From NCBI RefSeq assembly GCF_011089895.1, contig NZ_JAANAT010000005.1, forward strand, positions 186,001 through 250,000: a DNA stretch of 64,000 nucleotides, read 5' to 3'. This DNA is from Mucilaginibacter inviolabilis. GTDB lineage: Bacteria; Bacteroidota; Bacteroidia; Sphingobacteriales; Sphingobacteriaceae. The notes under the pieces were generated by a model that was not told the DNA's origin, did no database searches, and saw nothing but the letters and a program-made list of their open reading frames with translations. This document shows positions 32,321-41,494 of this stretch, one piece after another. A program made the position numbers and the translations under genes. Each line of letters starts with the position of its first letter. Positions within the stretch are counted from its first letter, which is position 1.

Positions 32321-35300
32321 ATGATAAATTTTGACAGAAAATCTGTAATGGCTGTGCGTGCATGGCAAAAAACCATTAAAATTATGAAGCTTGTTACTGT
32401 TTTGCTCTTTATGGGTATAATGCACATACATGCTGCCGTTTATTCACAAAACGTTTACAATTTCAATCTCAATAATATCTCGGTAAAACAGATGTTCAAG
32501 CAGATAGAAAAAAACAGCAAATACACTGTTTTTTACCGACTTGACCAGGTAAATACCGACAAAAAAATAAGCGTGGAGTTACAGGACGCCAGCATCGAAA
32601 TGGTGATGAAAAGTGTGCTTCAGAACCAGTCATTAACTTTTCAGGTAGTTGATGATATCATTATTATCAAACCAGCAGATGGTAAAGCTATTGCAACAGT
32701 TACCGTAAGCGGTATAGTTAAAGATGTAAGCGGCACTCCATTGCCCGGAGTAAGCGTTAAACTGGCCGGTAGTTCATTAGGTACCGTAACTGATCTTAAT
32801 GGTAAATACAGCCTTACACTACCCGACGGTAGCGGTACGCTGGAATTTACTTTTTTGGGGTTTACAACGCAGCGTATACCGGTTAATGACAAAACCAGCA
32901 TAAACGTAACCCTGGCAGAAGAGTCAAAATCATTAAATGAAGTTGTTGTTGTAGGTTATGCTACACAAAAGAAAAAGGATCTGACTGGTGCCGTAGCTGT
33001 TGTAAACGTAAAAGATCTTAACAAACAAGCATCATCGTCGGTAAATAGTCAACTTCAGGGGCAGGCTTCCGGCGTAACGGTTACAGGCTCAGGCCAGCCA
33101 GGCGAAGAACCACAGGTACATATACGCGGGTTTAATACCTTTGGTAATAACACCCCTCTTTATGTAGTTGATGGTGTTGAAACCTATGACATCAGTACCA
33201 TTAACCCGAATGACGTAGAGTCATTACAGGTGCTAAAAGATGCCAGTTCAGCTTCTATATATGGGGCGAGGGCTGCAAATGGAGTTATCATCATTACAAC
33301 CAAAAGGGGCAAAGGCAAGGTAAACATCCAATATGATGCTTATTACGGCTCACAGGTACCTAAAGGCGGTAACGTTTGGAATACTATTACTCCGCAACAA
33401 TTAGCTGACCTCAAATTAACCGCAACAAAAAATTCGGGCATTACCGACCTTACTGACCCTTTATACAATCCAACTGGCACAGGGACAACTTTTACCTTAC
33501 CTGACTACATTACACCTGCAGGAGCCAAAAACGGCGATCCATCTGTTGATCCATCAAAGTATTACGTAAATCCACTCTACACATCTGCCAATGATTATAA
33601 TAATTTTTACAGAATAACCAAGGCTAATAAAGCTGGCACCGACTGGTATCATGAGATATTTAAATCGGCCCCGATGACCAGTCATAATATATCATTAAGT
33701 GGCAGCACAGAACAAGCCAGTTACCTGTTCTCCTTAAATTATTTCAATCAGCAGGGCACTTTGATAGATACCTACTTAAAACGGTACAGCCTGCGTTCCA
33801 ATACAAACTTTAATATCACCAAACACATTAGGGTAGGCGAAAATCTTTCTTATTCTATCACCAGAAACCCACAGGTTAGCACCAATAACCCCGATGGTGT
33901 AATTGCACATGCACTTAGGGAGCAACCTATTATACCTGTGTATGACATTATGGGCAATTATGCAGGGAGCTACGGAACTGGTCTTGGCGATGCCAACAAC
34001 CCTGTAGCTATACAACAACGCACCAAAAACAACGCAACAACAAGCTATCGTTTATTGGGTAACGTATTCGCCGAAGCCGACATTATCAAAGGATTAACCC
34101 TGAGAACAAGTTTTGGCGGCGACATTGTGAACAGCAATGATCATTCGTTTACCTATCCAACCTACGAAAACGTTGAGAATTCAACCATAAATACTTATAC
34201 CGAAAATGCCAATAATAACTATAGTTACAACTGGACAAATACACTTTCTTATAAAAGGATATTTGGCAAACATGACCTGACCGTTGTAGTTGGTACAGAG
34301 GCAATAGACAGTCATACCAGCAGCTTAGGGGGTAGCATACAAGGCTTTTATACATTTGATCCCAATTACGTAAGTCTTTCAACCGGAACAAACAATAAAA
34401 ATACTTACAGCAGCAAAGCATCATCATCTCTGTTCTCGGAGTTTGCCCGCTTAGATTATATTTATAACAATAAGTATCTGTTTAATGCTACTGTTCGTCG
34501 TGATGGGGCTTCTGTATTTCCGGTTAATAATCGTTACGGCTACTTTCCTGCCTTTAGTGCCGGTTGGCGTATATCGCAGGAAGATTTCATGAAGAACATC
34601 AAATGGCTTACCGATCTTAAAATAAGGGGCGGTTATGGTATAATGGGTAACCAGATCAATATGGGGGCACAAGACCCTTATATTACTTTCAGCAATAATA
34701 TTGGTCAATCCTATTATCCGCTTGATGGCACAAGTAATCTGACTCCTGGTTTCTATCAGCAACAGATCGCTAATCCCAATGCTGTATGGGAAAAAGATGG
34801 CAACTCCAACTTTGGATTTGATGCCACTTTATTTGATGGCAAAATTGCGGTGACTGCTGATTATTACCGGAAAGACATTAAAGACCTCCTATTTCAAGCC
34901 AACCAGTTGGCAACTGCCGGTAACGGTAAATTGCCTCAGCAAAATGTTGGCAAAATGAAAACAGACGGGTTAGATGTTTCTATTACGGGCAACTTTAAAG
35001 CCAGCAGCGACCTTAGCTTTAATGCTACTGGAACTATAACAACTTACAATAATAAAATTTTAAAAGTATCTGATGATGCTGACTACTTTACAGGTACATC
35101 AACAAGTCGTTTCGATGGCCCTATTACCCGTAACCAGGTTGGGCACTCTATGGGCGAATTTTATGGTTATCAAATAGTAGGTTTCTGGAATAACCAGAGC
35201 CAAATAGACGCAGCTAATGCCAGCGCTCAAAAAATCACTAATGACCCAAATGCGGTTTATCAATCAGATGTAAAGGTTGGCCGTTTCAGGTATAAGGACG

Positions 35301-35857
35301 TTAATGGCGATGGTATAATTACGTCTGCCGACCGTACTTTCATAGGAAATCCCAATCCCAAGATTACTGCTGGCTTAAACCTGGGCGTAAACTATAAAAA
35401 CTTTGATGCCAGCGTATTTTTATATGGTTCCTTTGGCAATAAAATCTGGAACAGCGTAAAATACTGGAGAGATTTTTATGCTTCATTCGGAACTGCTAAA
35501 AGTTATACTGCCCTTAACGACTCATGGACACCTACCCATCAAAATGCTTCGGCCCCGATACAGGAGCTGGATGCATCAACCAGCAGCGGCGCTACTCCTA
35601 ACTCTTATTTCGTAGAAAACGGCACCTATGTACGTATGCGTAACGCCCAGATTGGCTACACCTTTAATTTGGCATCACTAAAAAAAGTAGGGATCCAAAA
35701 ACTAAGGATCTATGTATCGGGAACTAACCTGTTTACGCTAACCGGCTACAAAGGGGTTGATCCGGAGCTTGGCGGCACAACAACAGATTTTGGTATTGAC
35801 GAAGGAAGCTACGCCAGTCCGCGCACTTTCTTATTTGGAGTTAATTTTTCATTATAA
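32321..35857 (+). CDS. susC: SusC/RagA-family TonB-dependent outer-membrane receptor
   Basis: 1178 residues. A signal (LVTVLLFMGIMHIHAAVYSQN) follows a longer cytoplasmic-type N-terminus of about 25 residues, typical of STN-bearing receptors. Domains in order: STN (about 45-115: KQMFKQIEKNSKYTVFYRLDQ), CarboxypepD_reg-like (128-200: SGIVKDVSGTPLPGVSVKLAG), plug with TonB-interaction region (EVVVVGYATQKKKDLTGAVA...SIYGARAANGVIIITTKRG) and a C-terminal beta-barrel ending in the SusC-type FLFGVNFSL. The STN domain links it to the FecR/sigma pair upstream, so it probably both imports and senses its ligand. No glycoside hydrolase is nearby; the ligand is unknown. Confidence 0.95.
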   Translation: MINFDRKSVMAVRAWQKTIKIMKLVTVLLFMGIMHIHAAVYSQNVYNFNLNNISVKQMFKQIEKNSKYTVFYRLDQVNTDKKISVELQDASIEMVMKSVLQNQSLTFQVVDDIIIIKPADGKAIATVTVSGIVKDVSGTPLPGVSVKLAGSSLGTVTDLNGKYSLTLPDGSGTLEFTFLGFTTQRIPVNDKTSINVTLAEESKSLNEVVVVGYATQKKKDLTGAVAVVNVKDLNKQASSSVNSQLQGQASGVTVTGSGQPGEEPQVHIRGFNTFGNNTPLYVVDGVETYDISTINPNDVESLQVLKDASSASIYGARAANGVIIITTKRGKGKVNIQYDAYYGSQVPKGGNVWNTITPQQLADLKLTATKNSGITDLTDPLYNPTGTGTTFTLPDYITPAGAKNGDPSVDPSKYYVNPLYTSANDYNNFYRITKANKAGTDWYHEIFKSAPMTSHNISLSGSTEQASYLFSLNYFNQQGTLIDTYLKRYSLRSNTNFNITKHIRVGENLSYSITRNPQVSTNNPDGVIAHALREQPIIPVYDIMGNYAGSYGTGLGDANNPVAIQQRTKNNATTSYRLLGNVFAEADIIKGLTLRTSFGGDIVNSNDHSFTYPTYENVENSTINTYTENANNNYSYNWTNTLSYKRIFGKHDLTVVVGTEAIDSHTSSLGGSIQGFYTFDPNYVSLSTGTNNKNTYSSKASSSLFSEFARLDYIYNNKYLFNATVRRDGASVFPVNNRYGYFPAFSAGWRISQEDFMKNIKWLTDLKIRGGYGIMGNQINMGAQDPYITFSNNIGQSYYPLDGTSNLTPGFYQQQIANPNAVWEKDGNSNFGFDATLFDGKIAVTADYYRKDIKDLLFQANQLATAGNGKLPQQNVGKMKTDGLDVSITGNFKASSDLSFNATGTITTYNNKILKVSDDADYFTGTSTSRFDGPITRNQVGHSMGEFYGYQIVGFWNNQSQIDAANASAQKITNDPNAVYQSDVKVGRFRYKDVNGDGIITSADRTFIGNPNPKITAGLNLGVNYKNFDASVFLYGSFGNKIWNSVKYWRDFYASFGTAKSYTALNDSWTPTHQNASAPIQELDASTSSGATPNSYFVENGTYVRMRNAQIGYTFNLASLKKVGIQKLRIYVSGTNLFTLTGYKGVDPELGGTTTDFGIDEGSYASPRTFLFGVNFSL

Positions 35858-35880
35858 CATTAATACTACGGAGGATTACA

Positions 35881-37662
35881 ATGAAAGCTAAAAGATATAT
35901 ATCAGCAGCCTTGTTAAGCGCTTTAGCGCTTGGCGCCTGTAAAAAATCATACCTTGATAAACCAATTACCGGTGCATTACTACCACAATATTTACAAACC
36001 GAAGCAGGCGCTAACCAGTTGCTTGTTGGCGCTTATGCAGCCTTAGACGGGCAGCAAGGCGGCGATGCAGCCATAGGAGGCGGCGGCTCATGGGAAGCTT
36101 CGCCTGATAACTGGATATATGGAGGGGTTCTGGGTGCCGACGCGCACAAAGGCAGTATAGCCGGCGATCAGCAACAGATAGAGCCTATGGCAAAATATAA
36201 TGCCGATGCCAGTAACGGTTTTTTCAATAGTAAATGGAAGGCCGATTATGAAGGCATATCGCGTGTTAACAATACCATCAAGGCTACTAATGCCATACCT
36301 TCCATTACAGATGCTGCTAAAGCCAATATATTGGCCCAGGCCCGGTTTTTAAGGGCTCATTACTATTTCGATCTTAAAAAGATGTTCAATATGGTGCCCT
36401 ATATTGATGAAACAACCGTGGATATCAACCAGCCTAACAATACCGACATCTGGCCAAAAATTGAGGCTGATTTTAAATATGCCTATGACAATCTGCCAAA
36501 TACACAACCCGAAGTTGGCCGGGCCAATAAATGGGCGGCAGGTGCATATTTAGCTAAAACTTATTTGTACGAGCATAAATATACCGATGCTAAACCTGTT
36601 TTTGATGCGGTTATAACTCAGGGGGTAACTGCTGGTGGTCAAAAATATGCGCTAAACGCCCATTTTAATGATAATTTCAGAACAGCTACTAACAACAGCG
36701 CCGAATCGGTATTTGCAGTGCAGGCTGCAGCTAATACAGACCCAAACGGCCCTTCAAATGCTAACAATGGCGATATGCTAAACTTTCCTTATGGCAATAG
36801 TAGTCCGTTCAGTTGCTGCGGCTTCTATCAACCATCCATTGATCTGGCAAACCATTTCCGCACTAACCCGGCTACAGGCTTACCTTATCTTGACGATTAT
36901 AACAGCCATCCCATCAAAACCGATATTGGCATACCATCAAGCGCCGATTTTACTTTGGACGATGGAACGATTGATCCCCGTCTTGATTGGACTGTTGGCC
37001 GCCGGGGTATACCTTATCTTGACTGGGGAAACCATCCTGGTGCCGATTGGATAAGGGATCAGAAATTTGGCGGCCCGTATTCACCCATCAAAAATGTGTA
37101 TGGCCAGGCCGAGCAGAATGTAAATGGCGATAATACTTCATGGGCCCCAGGTTCAGGCATAAACTATAATCTTATCCGTTATGCCGATGTGTTATTGATG
37201 GCTGCAGAAGTTGAAGCACAACTCGGCAACCTGGATAAAGCTGAAAGTTATGTTAACATCGTACGTAACAGAGCTACAGACCCCACCGGATTTGTGCATA
37301 CCTATAAGGATGACAGCAAACCAACCAGTGGTTTTACTACTGACCCGGCAGCCAATTATAAGGTTAGTCCTTATCCGGCTGGTGCCTTTACAAGCCAGGC
37401 ATTTGCCCTTAAAGCCATTTATTTTGAGCGCAAAATTGAGCTGGCCATGGAAGGTCACCGCTTTTTTGACCTGGTTAGATGGGGTATAGCAGATACCGAG
37501 CTTAATGCCTACATAGCTTATGAAAGTACGCTTACCAACGATTTAACCGGAGGTAAATTCATTAAAGGCAAGAATGAATATTACCCTATACCACTAAGCC
37601 AGATTGACCTGAGTTCAAAAGGTGGTACACCACAGCTTAAACAAAACCCTGGCTATCATTAA
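35881..37662 (+). CDS. susD: SusD/RagB-family outer-membrane lipoprotein
   Basis: 593 residues. Lipoprotein signal MKAKRYISAALLSALALGAC with the lipobox LGAC, then the SusD N-terminal LDKPITGALLPQYLQTEAGANQLLVGAYAALDG. The TPR-like core (NILAQARFLRAHYYFDLKKMF) and the C-terminal RxADVLLMAAEVEAQLGN, ELAMEGHRFFDLVRWG and YPIPLSQIDL blocks are complete. It forms the lid over SusC. It starts 23 bases after susC with a GGAGGA ribosome-binding sequence and ends in its own terminator. Confidence 0.96.
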   Translation: MKAKRYISAALLSALALGACKKSYLDKPITGALLPQYLQTEAGANQLLVGAYAALDGQQGGDAAIGGGGSWEASPDNWIYGGVLGADAHKGSIAGDQQQIEPMAKYNADASNGFFNSKWKADYEGISRVNNTIKATNAIPSITDAAKANILAQARFLRAHYYFDLKKMFNMVPYIDETTVDINQPNNTDIWPKIEADFKYAYDNLPNTQPEVGRANKWAAGAYLAKTYLYEHKYTDAKPVFDAVITQGVTAGGQKYALNAHFNDNFRTATNNSAESVFAVQAAANTDPNGPSNANNGDMLNFPYGNSSPFSCCGFYQPSIDLANHFRTNPATGLPYLDDYNSHPIKTDIGIPSSADFTLDDGTIDPRLDWTVGRRGIPYLDWGNHPGADWIRDQKFGGPYSPIKNVYGQAEQNVNGDNTSWAPGSGINYNLIRYADVLLMAAEVEAQLGNLDKAESYVNIVRNRATDPTGFVHTYKDDSKPTSGFTTDPAANYKVSPYPAGAFTSQAFALKAIYFERKIELAMEGHRFFDLVRWGIADTELNAYIAYESTLTNDLTGGKFIKGKNEYYPIPLSQIDLSSKGGTPQLKQNPGYH

Positions 37663-37682
37663 TAAAAATTCACTCCAAACTT

Positions 37683-37714
37683 ACCGGAATGCCTTATTCC
37701 GGTATGTTTTTTAA
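37683..37714 (+). terminator. Rho-independent terminator after susD
   Basis: ACCGGAAT pairs with ATTCCGGT around GCCTT, followed by ATGTTTTTTA. It ends the susCD transcript before the acyltransferase gene. Confidence 0.8.
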
Positions 37715-37769
37715 ATACCACTTATCGCCCTTCCTGTTTTAAATATTCAAAACCTAATATTATTTTTTT

Positions 37770-38900
37770 ATGAATAAATCATCAACGCGGTTTTTATCGC
37801 TGGATGTGTTTCGGGGCATGACCATTTGCTTTATGATCATTGTAAATACGCCTGGCAGCGGTGCGGCTCCTTTTTCGCCGCTTGAGCATGCCGCCTGGCA
37901 TGGCTTTACTCCTACCGATTTGGTATTTCCTTCTTTTTTGTTCGCAGTAGGCAATGCCATGAGTTTTTCGATGAAACGCTATCAGGAAATGGGTAATACG
38001 GCGGTTTTGAGCAAAATCTTTAAACGTACCCTCCTTATTTTCTTAATCGGTTATCTCATGTATTGGTTCCCGTTTTTTAATTTCAAGGGTGGCCATATTT
38101 CCTTATCACCTATTGCAGATACCCGCATCATGGGTGTATTACAGCGCATAGCTTTATGCTATTGCTTTGCATCACTCATGATCCACTTTCTGTCAAAGCA
38201 GTCGGTCGTTATTTTATCTGTGCTGTTACTAATTGGCTACTGGGTGCTGTTGTTGGTTTTTGGCGATCCTAATGATCCGTTGAGCATGACCGGTAACGCA
38301 GGTATATTCCTGGATAAGTTTATCCTGGGCGATAGCCACATGTATCATGGCGAAAAAATAGCATTTGATCCCGAAGGCATCCTGAGCACCTTGCCCGCTA
38401 TCGTGAACGTAGTTGTTGGCTACTATGCCGGCAAATTCATACAACAAAAAGGTAAGGGTTATGATACCATTGCCAAAATGCTGCTTACCGGGGCACTGTT
38501 CATCTTTCTGGCCCTTTGCTGGAATATGGTATTCCCTATCAATAAAAAATTGTGGACAAGCTCCTTTGTACTGGTTACTACCGGGCTCGATTTGGTGATC
38601 CTTTCCTTCCTTGTTTACGCTTTGGAGATCAACAACTGGAACAAAGGCAACTGGACGCGCTTTTTTACTATCCTGGGCAAAAATCCGCTGCCTATTTATG
38701 TACTGTCAGAAATACTGGTGATATTCTTTTATATGTTCACCGTTAAAGGCACCAGTTTTTACGATTGGATCAATACCTCCCTCTATCAGGTAATAGCTCC
38801 TGGCGCTATTGGTTCACTGTTGTTTGCCATTAGCTACATGCTTATTTGCTGGTGTGTGGGCTGGATACTGGATAAAAAGAAGATCTATATCCGCGTTTAA
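37770..38900 (+). CDS. NagX-like membrane acyltransferase (DUF5009/HGSNAT type)
   Basis: 376 residues with about ten hydrophobic segments. The opening RFLSLDVFRGMTICFMIIVNTPG and AAWHGFTPTDLVFPSFLFAVGNAMSFS are the family hallmark (heparan-alpha-glucosaminide N-acetyltransferase-like, where the histidine in the W-H-G loop is the proposed acyl carrier). Bacterial members are known as NagX in N-acetylglucosamine or chitin loci. Its place after a SusCD pair suggests amino-sugar use, although the terminator between them makes the link weaker. It is followed by a strong terminator. Confidence 0.85.
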   Translation: MNKSSTRFLSLDVFRGMTICFMIIVNTPGSGAAPFSPLEHAAWHGFTPTDLVFPSFLFAVGNAMSFSMKRYQEMGNTAVLSKIFKRTLLIFLIGYLMYWFPFFNFKGGHISLSPIADTRIMGVLQRIALCYCFASLMIHFLSKQSVVILSVLLLIGYWVLLLVFGDPNDPLSMTGNAGIFLDKFILGDSHMYHGEKIAFDPEGILSTLPAIVNVVVGYYAGKFIQQKGKGYDTIAKMLLTGALFIFLALCWNMVFPINKKLWTSSFVLVTTGLDLVILSFLVYALEINNWNKGNWTRFFTILGKNPLPIYVLSEILVIFFYMFTVKGTSFYDWINTSLYQVIAPGAIGSLLFAISYMLICWCVGWILDKKKIYIRV

Positions 38901-38922
38901 TTTTCAACCTAAATATATCGCT

Positions 38923-39222
38923 AAAGGGGCTGTATCATCAATCATGATCAGCCTCTTTTTTATTTGATTTATCCGGATACTTATTGTTGTGCCAATCATG
39001 AATTGATGCATAATTATGAGTTGGATTGACTCCATTAACAAAAAGTGGGTTTACATGGGTTTACACTTTTTAAGGTTAACATCAATTTAAACAATTAATA
39101 ATCAAATAGTTAAGTGTTTTTTATATGAAAAAAGTGTAAACCCACTTTTTCATAAATTAACGTCAATTCATAAAGGATACAATATCAATAAGGATCAATC
39201 CGATTGATGATACAGCCTCTTT
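38923..39222. repeat. MITE-like nested palindrome
   Basis: About 300 bp. Terminal arms: AAAGGGGCTGTATCATCAAT (38923-38942) and its inverted copy ATTGATGATACAGCCTC with TTT, 39203-39222, one mismatch. Inner arms: AAAAAGTGGGTTTACA (39040-39055) and TGTAAACCCACTTTTT (39135-39150), perfect. A short direct repeat GGGTTTACA lies beside the left inner arm. No gene is inside and no target duplication is obvious. Such a structure fits a non-autonomous insertion element; the GGCTGTATCA tip recalls some transposon ends (recollection, not checked). Confidence 0.65.
38928..38962 (+). terminator. Rho-independent terminator after the NagX-like gene
   Basis: GGCTG-T-ATCAT pairs with ATGAT-CAGCC around CAATC, with one bulge, followed by TCTTTTTTATTTG. 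It coincides with the left terminal arm of the MITE-like element. Confidence 0.75.
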
Positions 39223-39238
39223 TTATATCCCTTAATTA

Positions 39239-39604
39239 TCAACCTTTTTGCCCAATGAGCTTGTATCCATCGGCCATATCCGGTATTTGATCAAAGGACA
39301 TACCTGCGTACCGCTTTTCTATCCTGCCAATATGGGTGCAGGCATGTTCCAGATACTCATCGTCAATAACTTCCTGTATCGTATCTCTTATACCTTCCCG
39401 GCTCAAATTTGCCGCGATGATCATATCAGATCCCCAGAAACTGGCCGAACTGGATTGGGCCATTAATCTTTGAATATTAGCCAGCGTAAATAGCGTCGCT
39501 ACAAACACATCACCGCTTTCCAATATGATGTGTACATCGATATTATCATCAAGCTCGTTGGTTTCGTTATATCCGGCCGGAAAAGTGATCTTAAAATCCA
39601 TCAT
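39239..39604 (-). CDS. Hypothetical protein
   Basis: 121 residues, no recognised family. Acidic, no signal peptide or membrane segment. Beta-rich N-terminal part (FKITFPAGYNETNELDDNIDVHIIL) and a helical end (YLEHACTHIGRIEKRYAGMSFDQIP). Two adjacent ATG codons at 39604 and 39601; the first is used. It is bounded by the MITE-like element at its 3' end and an AT-rich gap of 264 bases (39605-39868) at its 5' end, which also holds the control region of the ATP-grasp operon. Function unknown. Confidence 0.6.
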   Translation of the reverse strand: MMDFKITFPAGYNETNELDDNIDVHIILESGDVFVATLFTLANIQRLMAQSSSASFWGSDMIIAANLSREGIRDTIQEVIDDEYLEHACTHIGRIEKRYAGMSFDQIPDMADGYKLIGQKG

Positions 39605-39868
39605 AGTTTTAAAAATGGTAAAGATAAAACTTGAGTCATTATTAGTTTTAACTAATTCATTTATAATTTTCCCTGATAAAAATTGATAATTGCATAAATA
39701 ATCAATTAAAAAATGAAATTATCAAGCATAAATTCAGTTAAAATGAAAATTTGATATAAATAATTGAATTTTTTTGTCAAAATTTTTGCTTTTTTATAAA
39801 AACACTTCATAAATTACATTTTATAAAAAATAACTGATTGATAAATTTCTAATTACAGCAATTTTAAC

Positions 39869-41329
39869 ATGGAGGAATCAGCTTATTTTAACAAATACGA
39901 TCCCATTAATGGTGTATGGGACGAAATGTATGGCGCCAATTGCAGCGTTCGCGATCATTATTTGAAAGTAATCGAATATATCTCGAAAGAATCAGCCGAC
40001 GACCTGAACAAAAAAGAAGAACTCGCCAAGAGCCTTTTCATGAGCCAGGGTATTACTTTTACGGTTTATAACAGCGGCGAGGGTATCGAAAAGATATTCC
40101 CCTTTGATATCATCCCCCGCATTATTACTGCTGGTGAGTGGGCTTTTGTAGAAAAGGGTATTAAGCAACGACTTACGGCCCTTAATCTCTTCCTGAAGGA
40201 CATATACAACAACCAGTTTATTGTAAAGGATGGTATAGTACCTATTGATATTATTTACTCCTGTCCGCATTTTCTGCGCGAAATGTACCAGCTTAAAGTG
40301 CCCTATGATATATATGTGCACATATCGGGCATCGACCTGATCCGCGATGAAGACGGTACTTTTTATGTATTGGAAGATAACCTGCGCACCCCATCTGGCG
40401 TAAGCTATATGCTCGAAAACCGCGAGATCACCAAGCGCCTGTTTCCCGATCTGCTGCCGCAATGCGGGGTTCGTAGTGTAACGGAGTATCCAACCATATT
40501 GTATAAGAACTTACTAGCGCTTTCGCCCAGGCAAATATCAAACCCAACTATTGTATTGCTAAGTCCGGGAATCTATAACTCGGCTTATTTTGAGCATACT
40601 ACCCTCGCCCGTTTGATGGGTGTTGAATTGGTAGAAGGGCGCGACCTGGTGGTTAATAACCATAAGGTATATATGAAAACCACAACCGGCTTGCAGCAGG
40701 TAGATGTGATATATCGCCGGGTTGACGACGAGTATCTTGATCCGCTGGTATTTAACCCGGAGAGTATGCTGGGTGTTGCCGGTATTATGGGCGCCTATCG
40801 CAAAGGCAATGTGGCCATAGTAAATGCTACAGGTACCGGCGTTGCCGACGATAAAGCGGTTTACGCTTACGTTCCGGATATGATACGCTATTATCTGAAC
40901 GAAGAACCGATCCTGAAAAATGTACCTACACATCAATTAGGCAACCCTGATGAGCGCGAACATGTATTCAAAAACCTGAACAACATGGTGGTTAAAAAAA
41001 CCAATGGCAGCGGAGGTTATGGTATGCTCATGGGCCATGCCGCATCTGAACAGGAAATTGACGATTATAAAAAAGAGATCCTGAAAGATCCGCGCAATTT
41101 TATTGCTCAGCCAACTATTAGTCTTTCGGCGGCACCCTGTTATATGCAGGGCCTGTTAAAACCCCGCCGTGTCGACCTTCGCCCCTACGCACTTTACGGC
41201 CCTGATGGCATTGAGATAGTACCCGGGGGTTTAACACGGGTGGCCCTTAAAGAAGGCTCGCTGGTAGTAAACAGCTCGCAGGGTGGTGGCAGTAAGGATA
41301 CCTGGGTGCTAAGCCCCCCGGCCCCCTAA
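39869..41329 (+). CDS. Circularly permuted type 2 ATP-grasp protein
   Basis: 486 residues, the DUF404/DUF407 family. It probably ligates amino acids or peptides to a carrier using ATP. Family blocks: SQGITFTVYNSGEGIEKIFPFDIIPR, LYVL-like FYVLEDNLRTPSGVSYMLENR, NPTIVLLSPG, and MVVKKTNGSGGYGMLMG followed by RNFIAQPTISLS. It is the first of three genes (with alpha-E and transglutaminase) forming a cluster known from comparative genomics of peptide-tagging systems. The last residues VLSPPAP and the TAA are supplied by the C-rich repeat at 41312-41337, so the original C-terminus may have been a few residues different. Confidence 0.92.
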   Translation: MEESAYFNKYDPINGVWDEMYGANCSVRDHYLKVIEYISKESADDLNKKEELAKSLFMSQGITFTVYNSGEGIEKIFPFDIIPRIITAGEWAFVEKGIKQRLTALNLFLKDIYNNQFIVKDGIVPIDIIYSCPHFLREMYQLKVPYDIYVHISGIDLIRDEDGTFYVLEDNLRTPSGVSYMLENREITKRLFPDLLPQCGVRSVTEYPTILYKNLLALSPRQISNPTIVLLSPGIYNSAYFEHTTLARLMGVELVEGRDLVVNNHKVYMKTTTGLQQVDVIYRRVDDEYLDPLVFNPESMLGVAGIMGAYRKGNVAIVNATGTGVADDKAVYAYVPDMIRYYLNEEPILKNVPTHQLGNPDEREHVFKNLNNMVVKKTNGSGGYGMLMGHAASEQEIDDYKKEILKDPRNFIAQPTISLSAAPCYMQGLLKPRRVDLRPYALYGPDGIEIVPGGLTRVALKEGSLVVNSSQGGGSKDTWVLSPPAP

Positions 41330-41490
41330 AGGGGGAGGGATAAAAGAACAAAAGACAATAATATCAAACATCGAATTTTGAATAATGAACACCGAAGTAA
41401 AACTTATGGAGATGCCCGTACTTCATCATTCGATATTGGAAATTCAATATTCATTATTAAAAATATTCCCCCTTTAGGGGGTTAGGGGGC
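41312..41490. repeat. C/G-rich paired element with a word-repeat island inside
   Basis: Left arm 41312-41337 reads AGCCCCCCGGCCCCC then TAAAGGGGGAG; right arm 41466-41490 reads TTCCCCCTTTAGGGGG then TTAGGGGGC. The left arm differs from that at gmk by one base. Inside is island L: CATCGAATTTTGAATAATGA on the left and TCATTCGATATTGG, AAATTCAATATTCATTATTA on the right, an inverted word set. The right arm ends 4 bases before the alpha-E ATG. Confidence 0.85.
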
Positions 41491-41494
41491 ACAT

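Noticed and set aside
31089..38900. Full polysaccharide utilisation locus
   Set aside because: SusC/SusD, FecR and sigma are present but no glycoside hydrolase, lyase or sulfatase; only a transporter with sensing genes can be claimed.
38923..39222. Complete insertion sequence
   Set aside because: No transposase frame inside and no target-site duplication seen; kept only as MITE-like.
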